A stretch of DNA of 64,000 nt from Microbacterium soli (GTDB taxonomy: Bacteria > Actinomycetota > Actinomycetes > Actinomycetales > Microbacteriaceae), in NCBI RefSeq assembly GCF_039539005.1, contig NZ_BAABCP010000002.1, positions 310,001 to 374,000 on the forward strand, in the 5' to 3' direction. Within the stretch, counting starts at the first letter, position 1. Each line of letters begins with the position of its first letter. A program made the position numbers and the translations under genes. The notes below the pieces were generated by a model. That model saw nothing but the letters and a program-made list of their open reading frames with translations, was not told the origin of the DNA and ran no database searches. Shown piece by piece: positions 9,064 to 16,124 of the stretch.

Positions 9064-9798
9064 TCACAGCCCGGACTCCTCCGTGCGCACGAGGATCGCA
9101 CCGCACTCCGGGCACGAGACGACATCATCGGGCGCGGCTTTGCGGATCCGCGTCAGATCGGTGCCGGGCAGCACCATCCGGCATCCCTCGCACACGCCGG
9201 CGCGCAGCAGTCCCACGCCGATCCCGTCGCGCGCCGAGCGCCTCTCGAACTCGACGAGCAGCTCCGCCGCGACCGTCCCGGCCAGCGCAGCCCGGTCGCG
9301 TGCGAGACGTGTGCTCTCCTCTGCGGCGGCAGCCATCTCCGCCTTCGCCCGGGCCGTCAACGCGGCGCCCTCGGCCTGCGTCTGGTCGATCAGCGCCTGC
9401 TGCGTGTCGACGGCGGACTGCGCGTCCTCGACCCGTGCCATGACCTCCAGCTGCGTGTCTTCGAGCATGTCGATCCGTCGACTCAGGGCATCGATCTCGT
9501 TCTCCAGAGCCTGGGCCTGCTTCGGGTCGGTCGAGGACGTCAGGCGCTCCGCGTCGCGGTCGCGCCGCTGCGTCGCCAGCGCCACATCGGATTCCACCCG
9601 GCCGAGCTCGGCCCGTGCATCGTCCAGGGCCCCCGCCAGCACGGTCAGCTCGTTCAGCTGCTGCTTTCGCGCATCAGCGAGCTCATTGATCCGCGCGCCC
9701 TGAGGGGGCTGCGTGCGAGCGCGCTCGGCCTGCTGAATCCGACGATCGAGGTCGGCGATCGCGAGCAGGGTGCGCTGGTTCTCGGGAGAGGCTTTCAC
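9064..9798 (-). CDS. Coiled-coil protein with C4 zinc ribbon
   Basis: A 244-residue cytoplasmic protein. Residues ~5-170 form a long heptad-rich coiled coil (many E/A/R/L/D). The C-terminus holds a C4 zinc ribbon, CEGC...CPEC, as in the PF02591 family (Rv2229c-like). GTG at 9798 is chosen because TTGGAGAG precedes it at good spacing. It lies just upstream of the DNA polymerase on the same strand, so the two are probably co-transcribed. Molecular function is not established for the family. Confidence 0.9.
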   Translation of the reverse strand: MKASPENQRTLLAIADLDRRIQQAERARTQPPQGARINELADARKQQLNELTVLAGALDDARAELGRVESDVALATQRRDRDAERLTSSTDPKQAQALENEIDALSRRIDMLEDTQLEVMARVEDAQSAVDTQQALIDQTQAEGAALTARAKAEMAAAAEESTRLARDRAALAGTVAAELLVEFERRSARDGIGVGLLRAGVCEGCRMVLPGTDLTRIRKAAPDDVVSCPECGAILVRTEESGL

Positions 9799-9808
9799 GC
9801 TCTCCAAC

Positions 9809-10216
9809 CTACTGGTTGACGATGACGCCGTCGACGTACAACCAGGCCCGACCCTCCCGCAGGAATCTGCTCCGCTCGTGGAGAGTCCCGCGCACGCCGT
9901 CCTGCCGGTACAGCGCCACGAACTCGACGATCCCCTCGACATCGAACGGCCCGCCGCGCCGAACGTCCAGGACATCCAGCCTGCGCCATTCGATCCCGCC
10001 GTCCGGGTCGAGCACGGCGGGCCTCGTCGTGGGGTGCCAGGTGCGCAGCAGGTGCGCGGCATCCCCCAGAGCGAAAGCCGTGAACCGGGAGCGCATCAGG
10101 CGCTGCGCGGTCGGGGCGATACCGGTGGTGAGGACAGGGCGGCAGCAGGAGCCGAACACGTCACCGCTCGTGCACGGGCACCGGCTGTCGCCATCCGGCG
10201 AGGCGATGGGCTGCAT
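9809..10216 (-). CDS. YchJ-like protein (UPF0225, SEC-C/NTF2-like)
   Basis: A 135-residue protein. It opens with a cysteine-rich SEC-C-type motif CPCTSGDVFGSCC (zinc binding) and continues as an NTF2-like fold with LMRSRFTAFALGDAAHLLRTWHP and VEFVALYR, which is typical YchJ. It ends 10 nt before the zinc-ribbon gene start. The biochemical role is unknown. Confidence 0.88.
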   Translation of the reverse strand: MQPIASPDGDSRCPCTSGDVFGSCCRPVLTTGIAPTAQRLMRSRFTAFALGDAAHLLRTWHPTTRPAVLDPDGGIEWRRLDVLDVRRGGPFDVEGIVEFVALYRQDGVRGTLHERSRFLREGRAWLYVDGVIVNQ

Positions 10217-10276
10217 GCTCCCATCGTCGCAGGCGTCGCCGCGTAGGCTTGTCGGAGGACCGCAACGAGGAGAGCC

Positions 10277-11128
10277 ATGACCGATTCCGCGACCGATTCC
10301 ATCCGCTTCACAGCGCACAACGGCTTCACCCTGCCGCCCATCGGTCTGGGGACGTACCGTCTGCACGGAGAAGCGGGCGCGAAAGCCGTCGCCGAGGGCA
10401 TCCGGTTGGGATACCGACTCATCGATTCGGCTGTCAACTACGAGAACGAGGGGGCGGTCGGCGCCGGTGCGGCGGCATCCGGGATCGACGCCGGTGATCT
10501 CATCGTGACGACGAAGATCCCCGGACGGCACCATTCCTCGGCGAAGGCGCGCACGAGCATCGAGGAGAGCAGATTCCGGCTCGGCGCCCCGGCGACCGGC
10601 CTGCACCTGATCCACTGGCCGAATCCGAGCGTGGACCGGTACGTCGAGGCATGGGAGGCGCTCGTCCAGGCGCAGCAGCGCGGCACCGTGCGTCAGATCG
10701 GCGTCTCCAACTTCCTGGCCGAGCACCTGGATCGCATCGAGGGCGAGACGGGTGTCCGTCCCGCCGTCAACCAGATCGAGGTGCATCCGTACTTCCCGCA
10801 GGAGGAGGCCCTCGCCCTGCACGCCGAGCGCGGCATCCTCACCGTCGCGTGGAGCCCGCTGGGACGCGCCCGGGAGGTTCTGCAGGAGCCGGTCATCACC
10901 CGGACCGCCGCCGCGCACGGCATCACCCCCGCGCAGGTCGTGATCGCCTGGCACGTCGCACGGGGCGTCGTGTCGATCCCGAAGGCGTCCTCCGCGGAGC
11001 ACCAGCGCGAGAACCTCGCCGCGGCATCGGTCGTGCTGGACCCGGCCGAGGTCGAGGCGATCACCGCCCTGGGACGCCCGGACGGTAGGCTCTTCGACGG
11101 GAACCCCGCCACCCACGAGGAGATGTGA
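10277..11128 (+). CDS. Aldo/keto reductase
   Basis: A 283-residue NADPH-dependent oxidoreductase with a TIM-barrel fold. The catalytic tetrad is visible: Asp and Tyr in GYRLIDSAVNYENEGAVG, Lys in IVTTKIPG, His in LHLIHWPNP. The cofactor loop SIPKASSAEHQRENLAA is near the C-terminus. An AGGAGA box precedes the ATG. Its stop overlaps the GTG start of the next gene. The substrate cannot be predicted. Confidence 0.93.
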   Translation: MTDSATDSIRFTAHNGFTLPPIGLGTYRLHGEAGAKAVAEGIRLGYRLIDSAVNYENEGAVGAGAAASGIDAGDLIVTTKIPGRHHSSAKARTSIEESRFRLGAPATGLHLIHWPNPSVDRYVEAWEALVQAQQRGTVRQIGVSNFLAEHLDRIEGETGVRPAVNQIEVHPYFPQEEALALHAERGILTVAWSPLGRAREVLQEPVITRTAAAHGITPAQVVIAWHVARGVVSIPKASSAEHQRENLAAASVVLDPAEVEAITALGRPDGRLFDGNPATHEEM

Positions 11129-12078
11129 CCCTCACCGCACGGCTGAATGCCCGATGGGGGCGGGCGTACTTCGCTGTGCAGGCTGCTGCGGGAGCGTTCT
11201 GGTGGGCGGGCGTGGCGCTCTCCCCCGGCATCCGCTTCTCGACCCTCGGCGCTCTCCCCGTGGGAACGGTCGCCGTGCTCGATGTGCCGCTGTTCGTGAT
11301 CGCCTCCGCTCTCGCCGCGTGCCGCGTCCGCTTCGCCACCGGGGTGGCGGCCGGGTGGACCGTTCTCGCGACGGCCGCGACCGCCCTGTATGCGACGGCG
11401 TCGGGACTGGCCGGATGGGGCGCGGTGCTCATGATCGCGGCATCGGTGTGCTCCGTGGGCGCACTGCTGCTGATCCACCTGAACAGGATCCCCTCGGAGT
11501 GGCTGCTGATCGGTCCGTTCCGGGCCAGGGAGGCGGAATCCGCGCCCGCCCGCACGCACCTGCTGCGCACAGGTGCGCAGATCGTGGTGTTCTGGGGTGT
11601 CTGTCTCGTCATCCTCCCCGCCGTGATCGCTCTCCTCGAGCTGCGCTGGGGGCTGCGCCTCTCGTTCCCGACCGCCGTGACGATCGTCGGGATCGTGCTG
11701 CTGATCGCCGCCTCGGCGCTCGGCCTGTGGGCGGCGGTCGCAATGGCGGGCCGCGGCGACGGCACCCCGCTGCCGATCGCCACCGCGCGTCTGCTCGTGG
11801 TGAGCGGACCGTACCGGCTGGTGCGCAACCCGATGGCCGTGGCCGGCATCGCCCAGGGCGTGGCGGTGGGCCTCGTGTGCGGGTCGTGGCTCGTCGTCGT
11901 GTACGCGCTGTGCGGCTCGCTGGTGTGGAACGACCTCATCCGGCCGTGGGAGGAGGAGGATCTCGTCGCACGGTTCGGCAGCTCCTACGAGGCGTACCGT
12001 GAGCGCGTGTCGTGCTGGATCCCGCGGCGACCGCGCCGACGCCCCTCCGGTTCCGCTCGGGACCCTCTCGTATACTGA
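11125..12078 (+). CDS. Isoprenylcysteine carboxylmethyltransferase-like membrane protein
   Basis: A 317-residue membrane protein with about seven hydrophobic segments. The C-terminal half carries the ICMT/PEMT-type signature LVVSGPYRLVRNPMAVAG and RPWEEEDLVARFGSSYEAYRERV, which in this superfamily binds S-adenosylmethionine at the membrane. The natural substrate in bacteria is unknown. The GTG at 11125 overlaps the aldo/keto reductase stop (GTGA), indicating translational coupling. Confidence 0.82.
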   Translation: MTLTARLNARWGRAYFAVQAAAGAFWWAGVALSPGIRFSTLGALPVGTVAVLDVPLFVIASALAACRVRFATGVAAGWTVLATAATALYATASGLAGWGAVLMIAASVCSVGALLLIHLNRIPSEWLLIGPFRAREAESAPARTHLLRTGAQIVVFWGVCLVILPAVIALLELRWGLRLSFPTAVTIVGIVLLIAASALGLWAAVAMAGRGDGTPLPIATARLLVVSGPYRLVRNPMAVAGIAQGVAVGLVCGSWLVVVYALCGSLVWNDLIRPWEEEDLVARFGSSYEAYRERVSCWIPRRPRRRPSGSARDPLVY

Positions 12079-12083
12079 CCCGG

Positions 12084-13157
12084 ATGCCCGAGCACACCGA
12101 ATCCGCACCGTCCACGGGGCCCGCCACACGCGCCGGGGCACGACGCTCCGCCGCAGCTCGACGCGACGGCGTCGACATCAGTCGGGCGCTGGACCGACAC
12201 GACCGCCGCATCGGCTGGATGGATCTTCTTCGGGGCCTGTCGATCCTCCTGGTGATCCTGCATCACAGCACGCAGATCGTCGTCTACCGCATCGGTGAGG
12301 TGCCGGGCTTCTTCGAGTTCCTCAGCTCGTTCTTCGCGCCGTACCGGATGCCGATGCTGATGTTCCTCTCCGGCCTGCTGGTCGCCGGCTCCCTGCATGC
12401 ACCGACGGGCAAGTACGTGTGGGGCAAGGTGCGCCGCATCGTGTGGCCCATCATCGTGTGGACGGTGATCTACGCCGTCTCCGAGCGCATCGTCGGGCAG
12501 GGCGAGTACATGCCCTGGGAACTGGGATTCTGGAACACCTACCTGTGGTTCATGCAGTTCATCTTCGCGTACTACATCCTCGCGCTGCTGATGCGATGGG
12601 TGCCGGTGTGGATACTGGTCGCGGTGCCGTTCGTACTCATGTTCGTCATCCCCGCCGAGCTCGAGCTGTTGCAGCGGTTCTTCTACCTCATGCCGTTCTT
12701 CTTCCTCGGCGCGTTCATCGAGAAGCACTGGGACCATTACGCATCCCGCCTGAGCGTGCCGCTGGCGGCCGGGCTCTCGGTCATCCCCATCGCCGTCGCG
12801 CTGTACTCCGGTCTAGTCCAGCCGCTGTGGTACGAACCGCTCTCGGCGTTGCCTGCCATGCTCGGGATCATGATCCTCGTGCGGCTGACGGCCATCGCCC
12901 CGGATGCTCGCTGGCTGGCGCCGGTGCGCTTCGTGGGCCAGTATTCGCTCATCTACTACGTCGCGCACTACCCCGTCTTCGCGGCACTGGGGTGGCTGGC
13001 CCTGAAGGCGGGGATCACGAGCGCCGCGCTCGGCCTCCCGGTGATCTTCGTCGCGACCGTCGGCATCGCGACCGTGTTCGCGCTCTTGGGGCGACGGATG
13101 CCGGTGAGCCTGCTCTTCGAGCTGCCCCGGCGGATGTGGCCCGCGCGGCAGTGCTGA
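12084..13157 (+). CDS. Acyltransferase 3 family membrane protein
   Basis: A 357-residue integral membrane protein with about ten hydrophobic segments. It has the family start IGWMDLLRGLSILLVILHHST, with the conserved Arg and His pair, and PMLMFLSGLL. Such proteins transfer acyl groups to surface sugars or lipids. The ATG at 12084 is seven nt after a TATACT box (12071-12076), so the mRNA is probably leaderless and this gene has its own promoter inside the 3' end of the previous gene. The prophage junction begins about 20 nt after the stop. Confidence 0.87.
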   Translation: MPEHTESAPSTGPATRAGARRSAAARRDGVDISRALDRHDRRIGWMDLLRGLSILLVILHHSTQIVVYRIGEVPGFFEFLSSFFAPYRMPMLMFLSGLLVAGSLHAPTGKYVWGKVRRIVWPIIVWTVIYAVSERIVGQGEYMPWELGFWNTYLWFMQFIFAYYILALLMRWVPVWILVAVPFVLMFVIPAELELLQRFFYLMPFFFLGAFIEKHWDHYASRLSVPLAAGLSVIPIAVALYSGLVQPLWYEPLSALPAMLGIMILVRLTAIAPDARWLAPVRFVGQYSLIYYVAHYPVFAALGWLALKAGITSAALGLPVIFVATVGIATVFALLGRRMPVSLLFELPRRMWPARQC

Positions 13158-13177
13158 CGGCGCGCTCGGAGCGGCGG

Positions 13178-13215
13178 TGGGCCCTGCCGGGTTCGAACCG
13201 ACGACATCCACGGTG
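13178..13215 (-). pseudogene. 3' half of host tRNA-Val(UAC), separated by the prophage
   Basis: Read on the minus strand this is the 3' side of the anticodon arm (CACCG TGG), variable loop, complete T arm (GTCGG TTCGAAC CCGGC), the acceptor strand AGGGCCC and discriminator A. Joined to 51192-51226 it gives a complete 73-nt tRNA-Val with anticodon UAC. Its acceptor strand pairs with the far-away 5' strand (GGGCCTT), with one G-U pair. No promoter or 5' half is present here, so no functional tRNA can be made. Confidence 0.92.
13211..13215. other. attL core (CGGTG)
   Basis: The five bases shared with attR. Host tRNA sequence lies to the left and phage sequence to the right. Only five bases are identical, far fewer than the 20-50 usual for phages that restore the tRNA they enter. 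A GTGAAG/CTTCAC inverted repeat (13213-13232) overlaps the phage side and may be an integrase core-binding site. Confidence 0.85.
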
Positions 13216-13290
13216 AAGTCCGGGCGCTTCACGAGCCCCATCGTATCTCTCAGTGAGGCCCGCCAGCGTCGGACCGGAAAGGCCGCATAA
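13216..13290 (+). other. Detached 3' end of the repressor gene (viral-form tail)
   Basis: In the circular phage this stretch directly follows the repressor codon GTG that ends in the core. It continues the same frame for 24 codons, starting KSGRF and ending RRTGKAA, then TAA (13288-13290). The stop overlaps the ATG of the next gene (TAATG). In the prophage it has no start codon and is silent as a coding sequence. The open frame, its length and the tidy stop/start overlap argue that it is a real part of the phage repressor gene. Confidence 0.85.
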
Positions 13291-13493
13291 TGCCCACCAT
13301 CGACACGACCAAGGTGCTCAACGAGAGGATCGCCTACTGGGTCATGAGAGGCCGCATCGACATCGCGCGCGAGTTCGCTACCGAGCTTGCGAAGGACCGC
13401 GACAACAGGCCGACGCTCGCGGAGTCCGAAGCGGCCACCGAAGCCGTGCTCGCTCACCGCCATTTAGCGCATGCCGCGCTCGCCGCCGCGTGA
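13290..13493 (+). CDS. Small phage protein between repressor and integrase
   Basis: A 67-residue predicted helical protein, beginning MPTIDTTKVLNERIAYWVMRG and ending AHAALAAA. The family is not recognised. The ALAA-like C-terminus resembles ssrA degradation tags read by ClpXP, so the protein may be short-lived. In the phage genome its start overlaps the viral repressor stop, placing it in one operon with the repressor and integrase. Possible roles are a recombination directionality factor or a regulator of the lysis/lysogeny choice, by position only. Confidence 0.75.
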   Translation: MPTIDTTKVLNERIAYWVMRGRIDIAREFATELAKDRDNRPTLAESEAATEAVLAHRHLAHAALAAA

Positions 13494-13545
13494 ACGACTC
13501 GCACTCATTCGTAGGGCGGAATCTGGGCGGGTCGGTCATCGACCA

Positions 13546-13575
13546 GCATCCGAACCGATATATACGTTCGGATGC
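13546..13575. promoter_or_regulatory. Perfect 10-bp inverted repeat around TATATA, upstream of integrase
   Basis: The arms GCATCCGAAC (13546-13555) and GTTCGGATGC (13566-13575) flank a 10-nt AT-rich spacer containing TATATA (13559-13564). No T-run follows, so it is not a typical terminator. It lies 48 nt before the integrase ATG and is best read as an operator over a promoter -10 region. The -35 is not clear. Confidence 0.6.
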
Positions 13576-13623
13576 ATCAGGCGCCGATCACCCGAAGCCG
13601 GCGCCCACCTTCTTGGAGTCACC

Positions 13624-14487
13624 ATGCACAGTAATGACGATTTGCTGACCCTTTTCACCGAGTACCAGCGGTCGCAGGACTTGTCCGAGAACACGATCCG
13701 GAACCGCCGGTCAGTGTTGACCAGCCTCGCGAAGACTCTCCCGTCCACGCTTCATGAAGCAGACGTGTTCTCACTGCGCCGCTTCATGGGACAGGAGGGG
13801 ATCTCGAAAGCCACGAAGCGAACCTACCGGGTCGCGATCCGTGCCTTCTACCGCTTCCTGCAAGAGGAGGGCCTGCGGGATGACGACCCGTCCACGCGGC
13901 TGCCGATGATCCAGGTGCCGCGCGGTGAGGCTCGCCCCTTCACCCCCGACCAGGTGGATGCGATGCTCACGAGCGGCGCCTACAAGCGCACGCGGGCGAT
14001 GATCCTCCTCGGTTACCGTCAAGGGTTCCGCGTGTCACAGATCGCACGCGTCCACGGCGACGACCTCGACCTGCTCTCGATGACGATCGTCACGATCGGG
14101 AAGGGCAGGAAGGAACGCCGGCTGCCGCTCCATCCGGTGATCGCGGAACTGTCCGCATCGATGCCCCCACACTCGTGGTGGTTCCCCGCGAGGAAGGACC
14201 CGACCAGGCACATGCAGCCGTCTTCGGTGACGGGCCTGATCACGAAGGCGAAGCTGCGTGCCGGGATCACCGACCCGCACCTGACACCGCACTCCCTACG
14301 GCACAGTTTCGGGACCGAGCTTGTCGAGCACGGCGTCGACATCAGGGTCGTGCAGGAGCTGATGACGCACGAGGATCTTTCCACCACGCAGATCTACACG
14401 CGCGTGTCGGACCGGATGAAGACCGCCGGGATCATCGCCCTACCGTCGCGGCCTATCCCTCAGCATTCGGGTCGCCGGGCGGCGTAG
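13624..14487 (+). CDS. int: Tyrosine-recombinase integrase
   Basis: A 287-residue site-specific recombinase that inserts and excises the prophage. The N-terminal SAM-like core-binding domain spans residues ~5-90. All catalytic residues are visible: Arg136 (GFRVSQ), Lys160 (GKGRKERRLPL), His223 and Arg226 (HSLRHSFG), His249 (MTHEDLS) and the nucleophile Tyr258 (TTQIYTRV). The ATG at 13624 follows a TTGGAG box. It ends in GRRAA, reminiscent of an ssrA-like tail. It acts at the attP inside the repressor gene and at the tRNA-Val anticodon arm. The phage tRNA-Val starts 13 nt after its stop. Confidence 0.95.
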   Translation: MHSNDDLLTLFTEYQRSQDLSENTIRNRRSVLTSLAKTLPSTLHEADVFSLRRFMGQEGISKATKRTYRVAIRAFYRFLQEEGLRDDDPSTRLPMIQVPRGEARPFTPDQVDAMLTSGAYKRTRAMILLGYRQGFRVSQIARVHGDDLDLLSMTIVTIGKGRKERRLPLHPVIAELSASMPPHSWWFPARKDPTRHMQPSSVTGLITKAKLRAGITDPHLTPHSLRHSFGTELVEHGVDIRVVQELMTHEDLSTTQIYTRVSDRMKTAGIIALPSRPIPQHSGRRAA

Positions 14488-14493
14488 TAGGCT
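14488..14493 (+). promoter_or_regulatory. -10 box of the phage tRNA-Val gene
   Basis: TAGGCT begins one base after the integrase stop codon and ends seven nt before the first base of the mature tRNA. A poor -35 candidate, TTCGGG (14466-14471), lies 16 bp upstream. This would let the tRNA be made in the lysogen even when the integrase is off. Confidence 0.6.
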
Positions 14494-14500
14494 CTCGGGT

Positions 14501-14572
14501 GGCCGGTTGGCGCAGCGGTAGCGCAGCTCCTTTACACGGAGAAGGTCACCGGTTCGATCCCGGTACCGGCCA
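14501..14572 (+). tRNA. Phage-encoded tRNA-Val(UAC)
   Basis: A complete 72-nt cloverleaf. Acceptor GGCCGGT/ACCGGCC is perfect, the D stem is GCGC/GCGC, the anticodon stem CTCC/GGAG carries the loop TTTACAC with anticodon TAC (14533-14535), the T arm is ACCGG TTCGATC CCGGT, and the discriminator is A. The key valine identity bases A35, C36 and A73 are present; CCA is not encoded. It reads the same codon as the host gene destroyed by integration but differs from it in most stems, so it is not a copy left by integration. It probably supplies the missing tRNA in the lysogen. Confidence 0.95.
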
Positions 14573-14593
14573 CAGGATCGCCTACAACGCACG

Positions 14594-14633
14594 AAAACCC
14601 CCACCACGCCTCATTGGGCATGGTGGGGGTTTT
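14594..14633. terminator. Bidirectional terminator between integrase/tRNA and the late operon
   Basis: A perfect 13-bp inverted repeat, AAAACCCCCACCA (14594-14606) and TGGTGGGGGTTTT (14621-14633), with a U-rich tail in both directions. It ends the plus-strand int-tRNA transcript and the long minus-strand late transcript. Confidence 0.9.
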
Positions 14634-14659
14634 ATCGCGCCAGAACGCGTGTGGTGGGT

Positions 14660-14989
14660 CTAGTGGTTGACGCGGGCGATTGCGGCCTGAATGTCGGCGT
14701 TCTGCTCGTCCAGGTCGAGTTGCGCGAAGTCTGCGAGGATCTGGTCACGCGACGGCGCACTAACAGTGACAGCGTTTGCGGCGGCGAGTCCACCGACAGG
14801 GACGCCAAGGTATGCAGCGACAGCGAGTGCCACGGTCAGCCAGTCGGGTTGACCGACCTGCGCGGCGGCGAACCCAACCTGCACCGCACCGATGATGATG
14901 ATTCCCAGCACGTACACGGCGTAAATGGTTCTGCGTGCCCGTGCACTGGTGATGATGGACCCGAGCTGGTCAGGTGTGGGGGTAGACAT
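14660..14989 (-). CDS. Holin-like membrane protein
   Basis: A 109-residue protein with two hydrophobic segments (RTIYAVYVLGIIIIGAVQVGF and WLTVALAVAAYLGVPVGGLAA) and a charged C-terminus. Size, two membrane segments and position as the last gene of the lysis cassette fit a class II-like holin that opens the membrane for the endolysin. The ATG at 14989 has AGGAG upstream. No signature beyond hydropathy is seen, so the assignment is by context. Confidence 0.7.
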   Translation of the reverse strand: MSTPTPDQLGSIITSARARRTIYAVYVLGIIIIGAVQVGFAAAQVGQPDWLTVALAVAAYLGVPVGGLAAANAVTVSAPSRDQILADFAQLDLDEQNADIQAAIARVNH

Positions 14990-14997
14990 GGTGTCTC

Positions 14998-15237
14998 CTA
15001 TTCGTCTTCGAGCCACCCGGCAGGTGGTTCAGGTAGGGGGACCGCGCCGTGACGGTAGGCGTGGTCGATGAGACGCCGGATGTACAGCCAGGAGAGTTTG
15101 TCCCGGTGCTCCAACTTCTCGATGCGGGTTTTCTGGGCGGCGATCTCTTGGGAGAGTTGCCGCAGCCACCACATGACGAGCCCGCCGACGATGGTGACCG
15201 CCCCGCCGATGATCGCGACGATGATGCCTTCTGTCAT
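14998..15237 (-). CDS. Small membrane protein of the lysis cassette
   Basis: A 79-residue protein with one N-terminal membrane segment (EGIIVAIIGGAVTIVGGLVMWW) followed by a probable coiled coil (LSQEIAAQKTRIEKLEHRDKL) and a short C-terminal tail. Its start overlaps the stop of the upstream 28-codon gene. This architecture is common for accessory holin or spanin-like proteins beside actinophage endolysins; the function is inferred from position. Confidence 0.7.
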   Translation of the reverse strand: MTEGIIVAIIGGAVTIVGGLVMWWLRQLSQEIAAQKTRIEKLEHRDKLSWLYIRRLIDHAYRHGAVPLPEPPAGWLEDE

Positions 15238-15320
15238 AGGTGCCCCCGGATCTCGGCCTGCAACTGGATTCCGGCGAGGATGACCGCGAGCCCGCCGACA
15301 ATGATTGCCACGATGAGCAT
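15234..15320 (-). CDS. 28-residue membrane peptide, coupled to endolysin
   Basis: A very short gene encoding a peptide that starts MLIVAIIVGGLAVILAGIQL and is almost wholly one membrane segment. Its ATG overlaps the endolysin stop (TGATG), and its own stop overlaps the next start (ATGA). Tight coupling on both sides in the lysis cassette supports translation. It could be a third holin component or a holin regulator. Confidence 0.6.
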   Translation of the reverse strand: MLIVAIIVGGLAVILAGIQLQAEIRGHL

Positions 15321-16039
15321 CAGCGGGGCCGTACTGCGGCGGCGGCGTCACGTGCCGCGGCGAACATGGACGGGGTGACCTCGATCGCATCCCCGGTCTG
15401 GTAGGCGCGGGCGAGTTCGTTCATGGTCCCGGCCTGGTTGTCCACGAACTCGACCCACAGCCCGGAGACGTCGTTGGTGACCGCCGCACGGAACTTGTAC
15501 TTCGGGTCGGTGGTCTTGTAGATCACGTTGCGTGCCATGTCGTCGTCTTCTTCCTCCGGGTCTCCCGGATCAGTGCTGATAGGTCTTGCGTTGCCTGCCG
15601 TGGCGGGCATGCTGTACGGGGACCAGTCGATGATGTGCCAGGGCTCGTATGGCTTCCCGTTGCCGTCGAAATACCCGGCCTGGAACCCGTAGTCCTTGCA
15701 TAGGCGGGTGAAGTTCGACCAGCCGATGGCCGACCAGTTGGCGACGTCGATCGCGAGACAGTCGCGGCCCTTGTACTCCCCGCCGTGCGAGGACGTGCCC
15801 GGCCATGCGGCCATCCCACAGTTCCCCCGGGCGCACCAGTAGTCACGAGCCTGTTGCTGGTTCTGGATGGTGCGGTACCCGTTCGCCCCGCTGGATATGC
15901 GGAGGGTCACCCCGTGTCGGCGTTTCCCTTCCTTCACCATCGCCGCCCAGCGTGCCGCCGTCGCCCGGGTCAACACCTGTTCCGGGCCGACCGTGACGAG
16001 CATGCTCGACGGGATACGCCCGTTCGGATATCGGGCCAT
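15320..16039 (-). CDS. Endolysin, M15/VanY-type peptidase
   Basis: A 239-residue cell-wall hydrolase. The catalytic domain (residues ~1-160) has zinc-peptidase features of the D-Ala-D-Ala carboxypeptidase family: SSGANGYRT, a TSSHGGEYKGRDCLAID segment (His and Asp ligands) and the C-terminal ligand in EPWHIIDW. An acidic linker, DPGDPEEEDDD, leads to a ~70-residue C-terminal part that may bind the wall. No signal peptide is present, so release needs a holin. The ATG at 16039 is chosen for the GGAGG box 7 nt upstream. Confidence 0.88.
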   Translation of the reverse strand: MARYPNGRIPSSMLVTVGPEQVLTRATAARWAAMVKEGKRRHGVTLRISSGANGYRTIQNQQQARDYWCARGNCGMAAWPGTSSHGGEYKGRDCLAIDVANWSAIGWSNFTRLCKDYGFQAGYFDGNGKPYEPWHIIDWSPYSMPATAGNARPISTDPGDPEEEDDDMARNVIYKTTDPKYKFRAAVTNDVSGLWVEFVDNQAGTMNELARAYQTGDAIEVTPSMFAAARDAAAAVRPR

Positions 16040-16068
16040 GTCGGGCCTCCATTCCTGGGGTACGAGAA

Positions 16069-16089
16069 AGCCCCACACATGGCGGGGCT
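16069..16089 (-). terminator. Weak hairpin between tail genes and endolysin
   Basis: AGCCCC (16069-16074) pairs with GGGGCT (16084-16089) and is followed on the minus strand by TTTCTCG. It lies between the tailspike and endolysin genes and may partly separate tail and lysis transcription. Confidence 0.4.
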
Positions 16090-16124
16090 GAAATCAGGGT
16101 GGGGTGCGTCGATATGCTTCGGGC

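Noticed and set aside
14501..14572. Phage tRNA-Val as the attachment site
   Set aside because: The tRNA is complete and unrelated in its stems to the host tRNA, and the split-host-tRNA junctions at 13211 and 51187 explain the ends fully.
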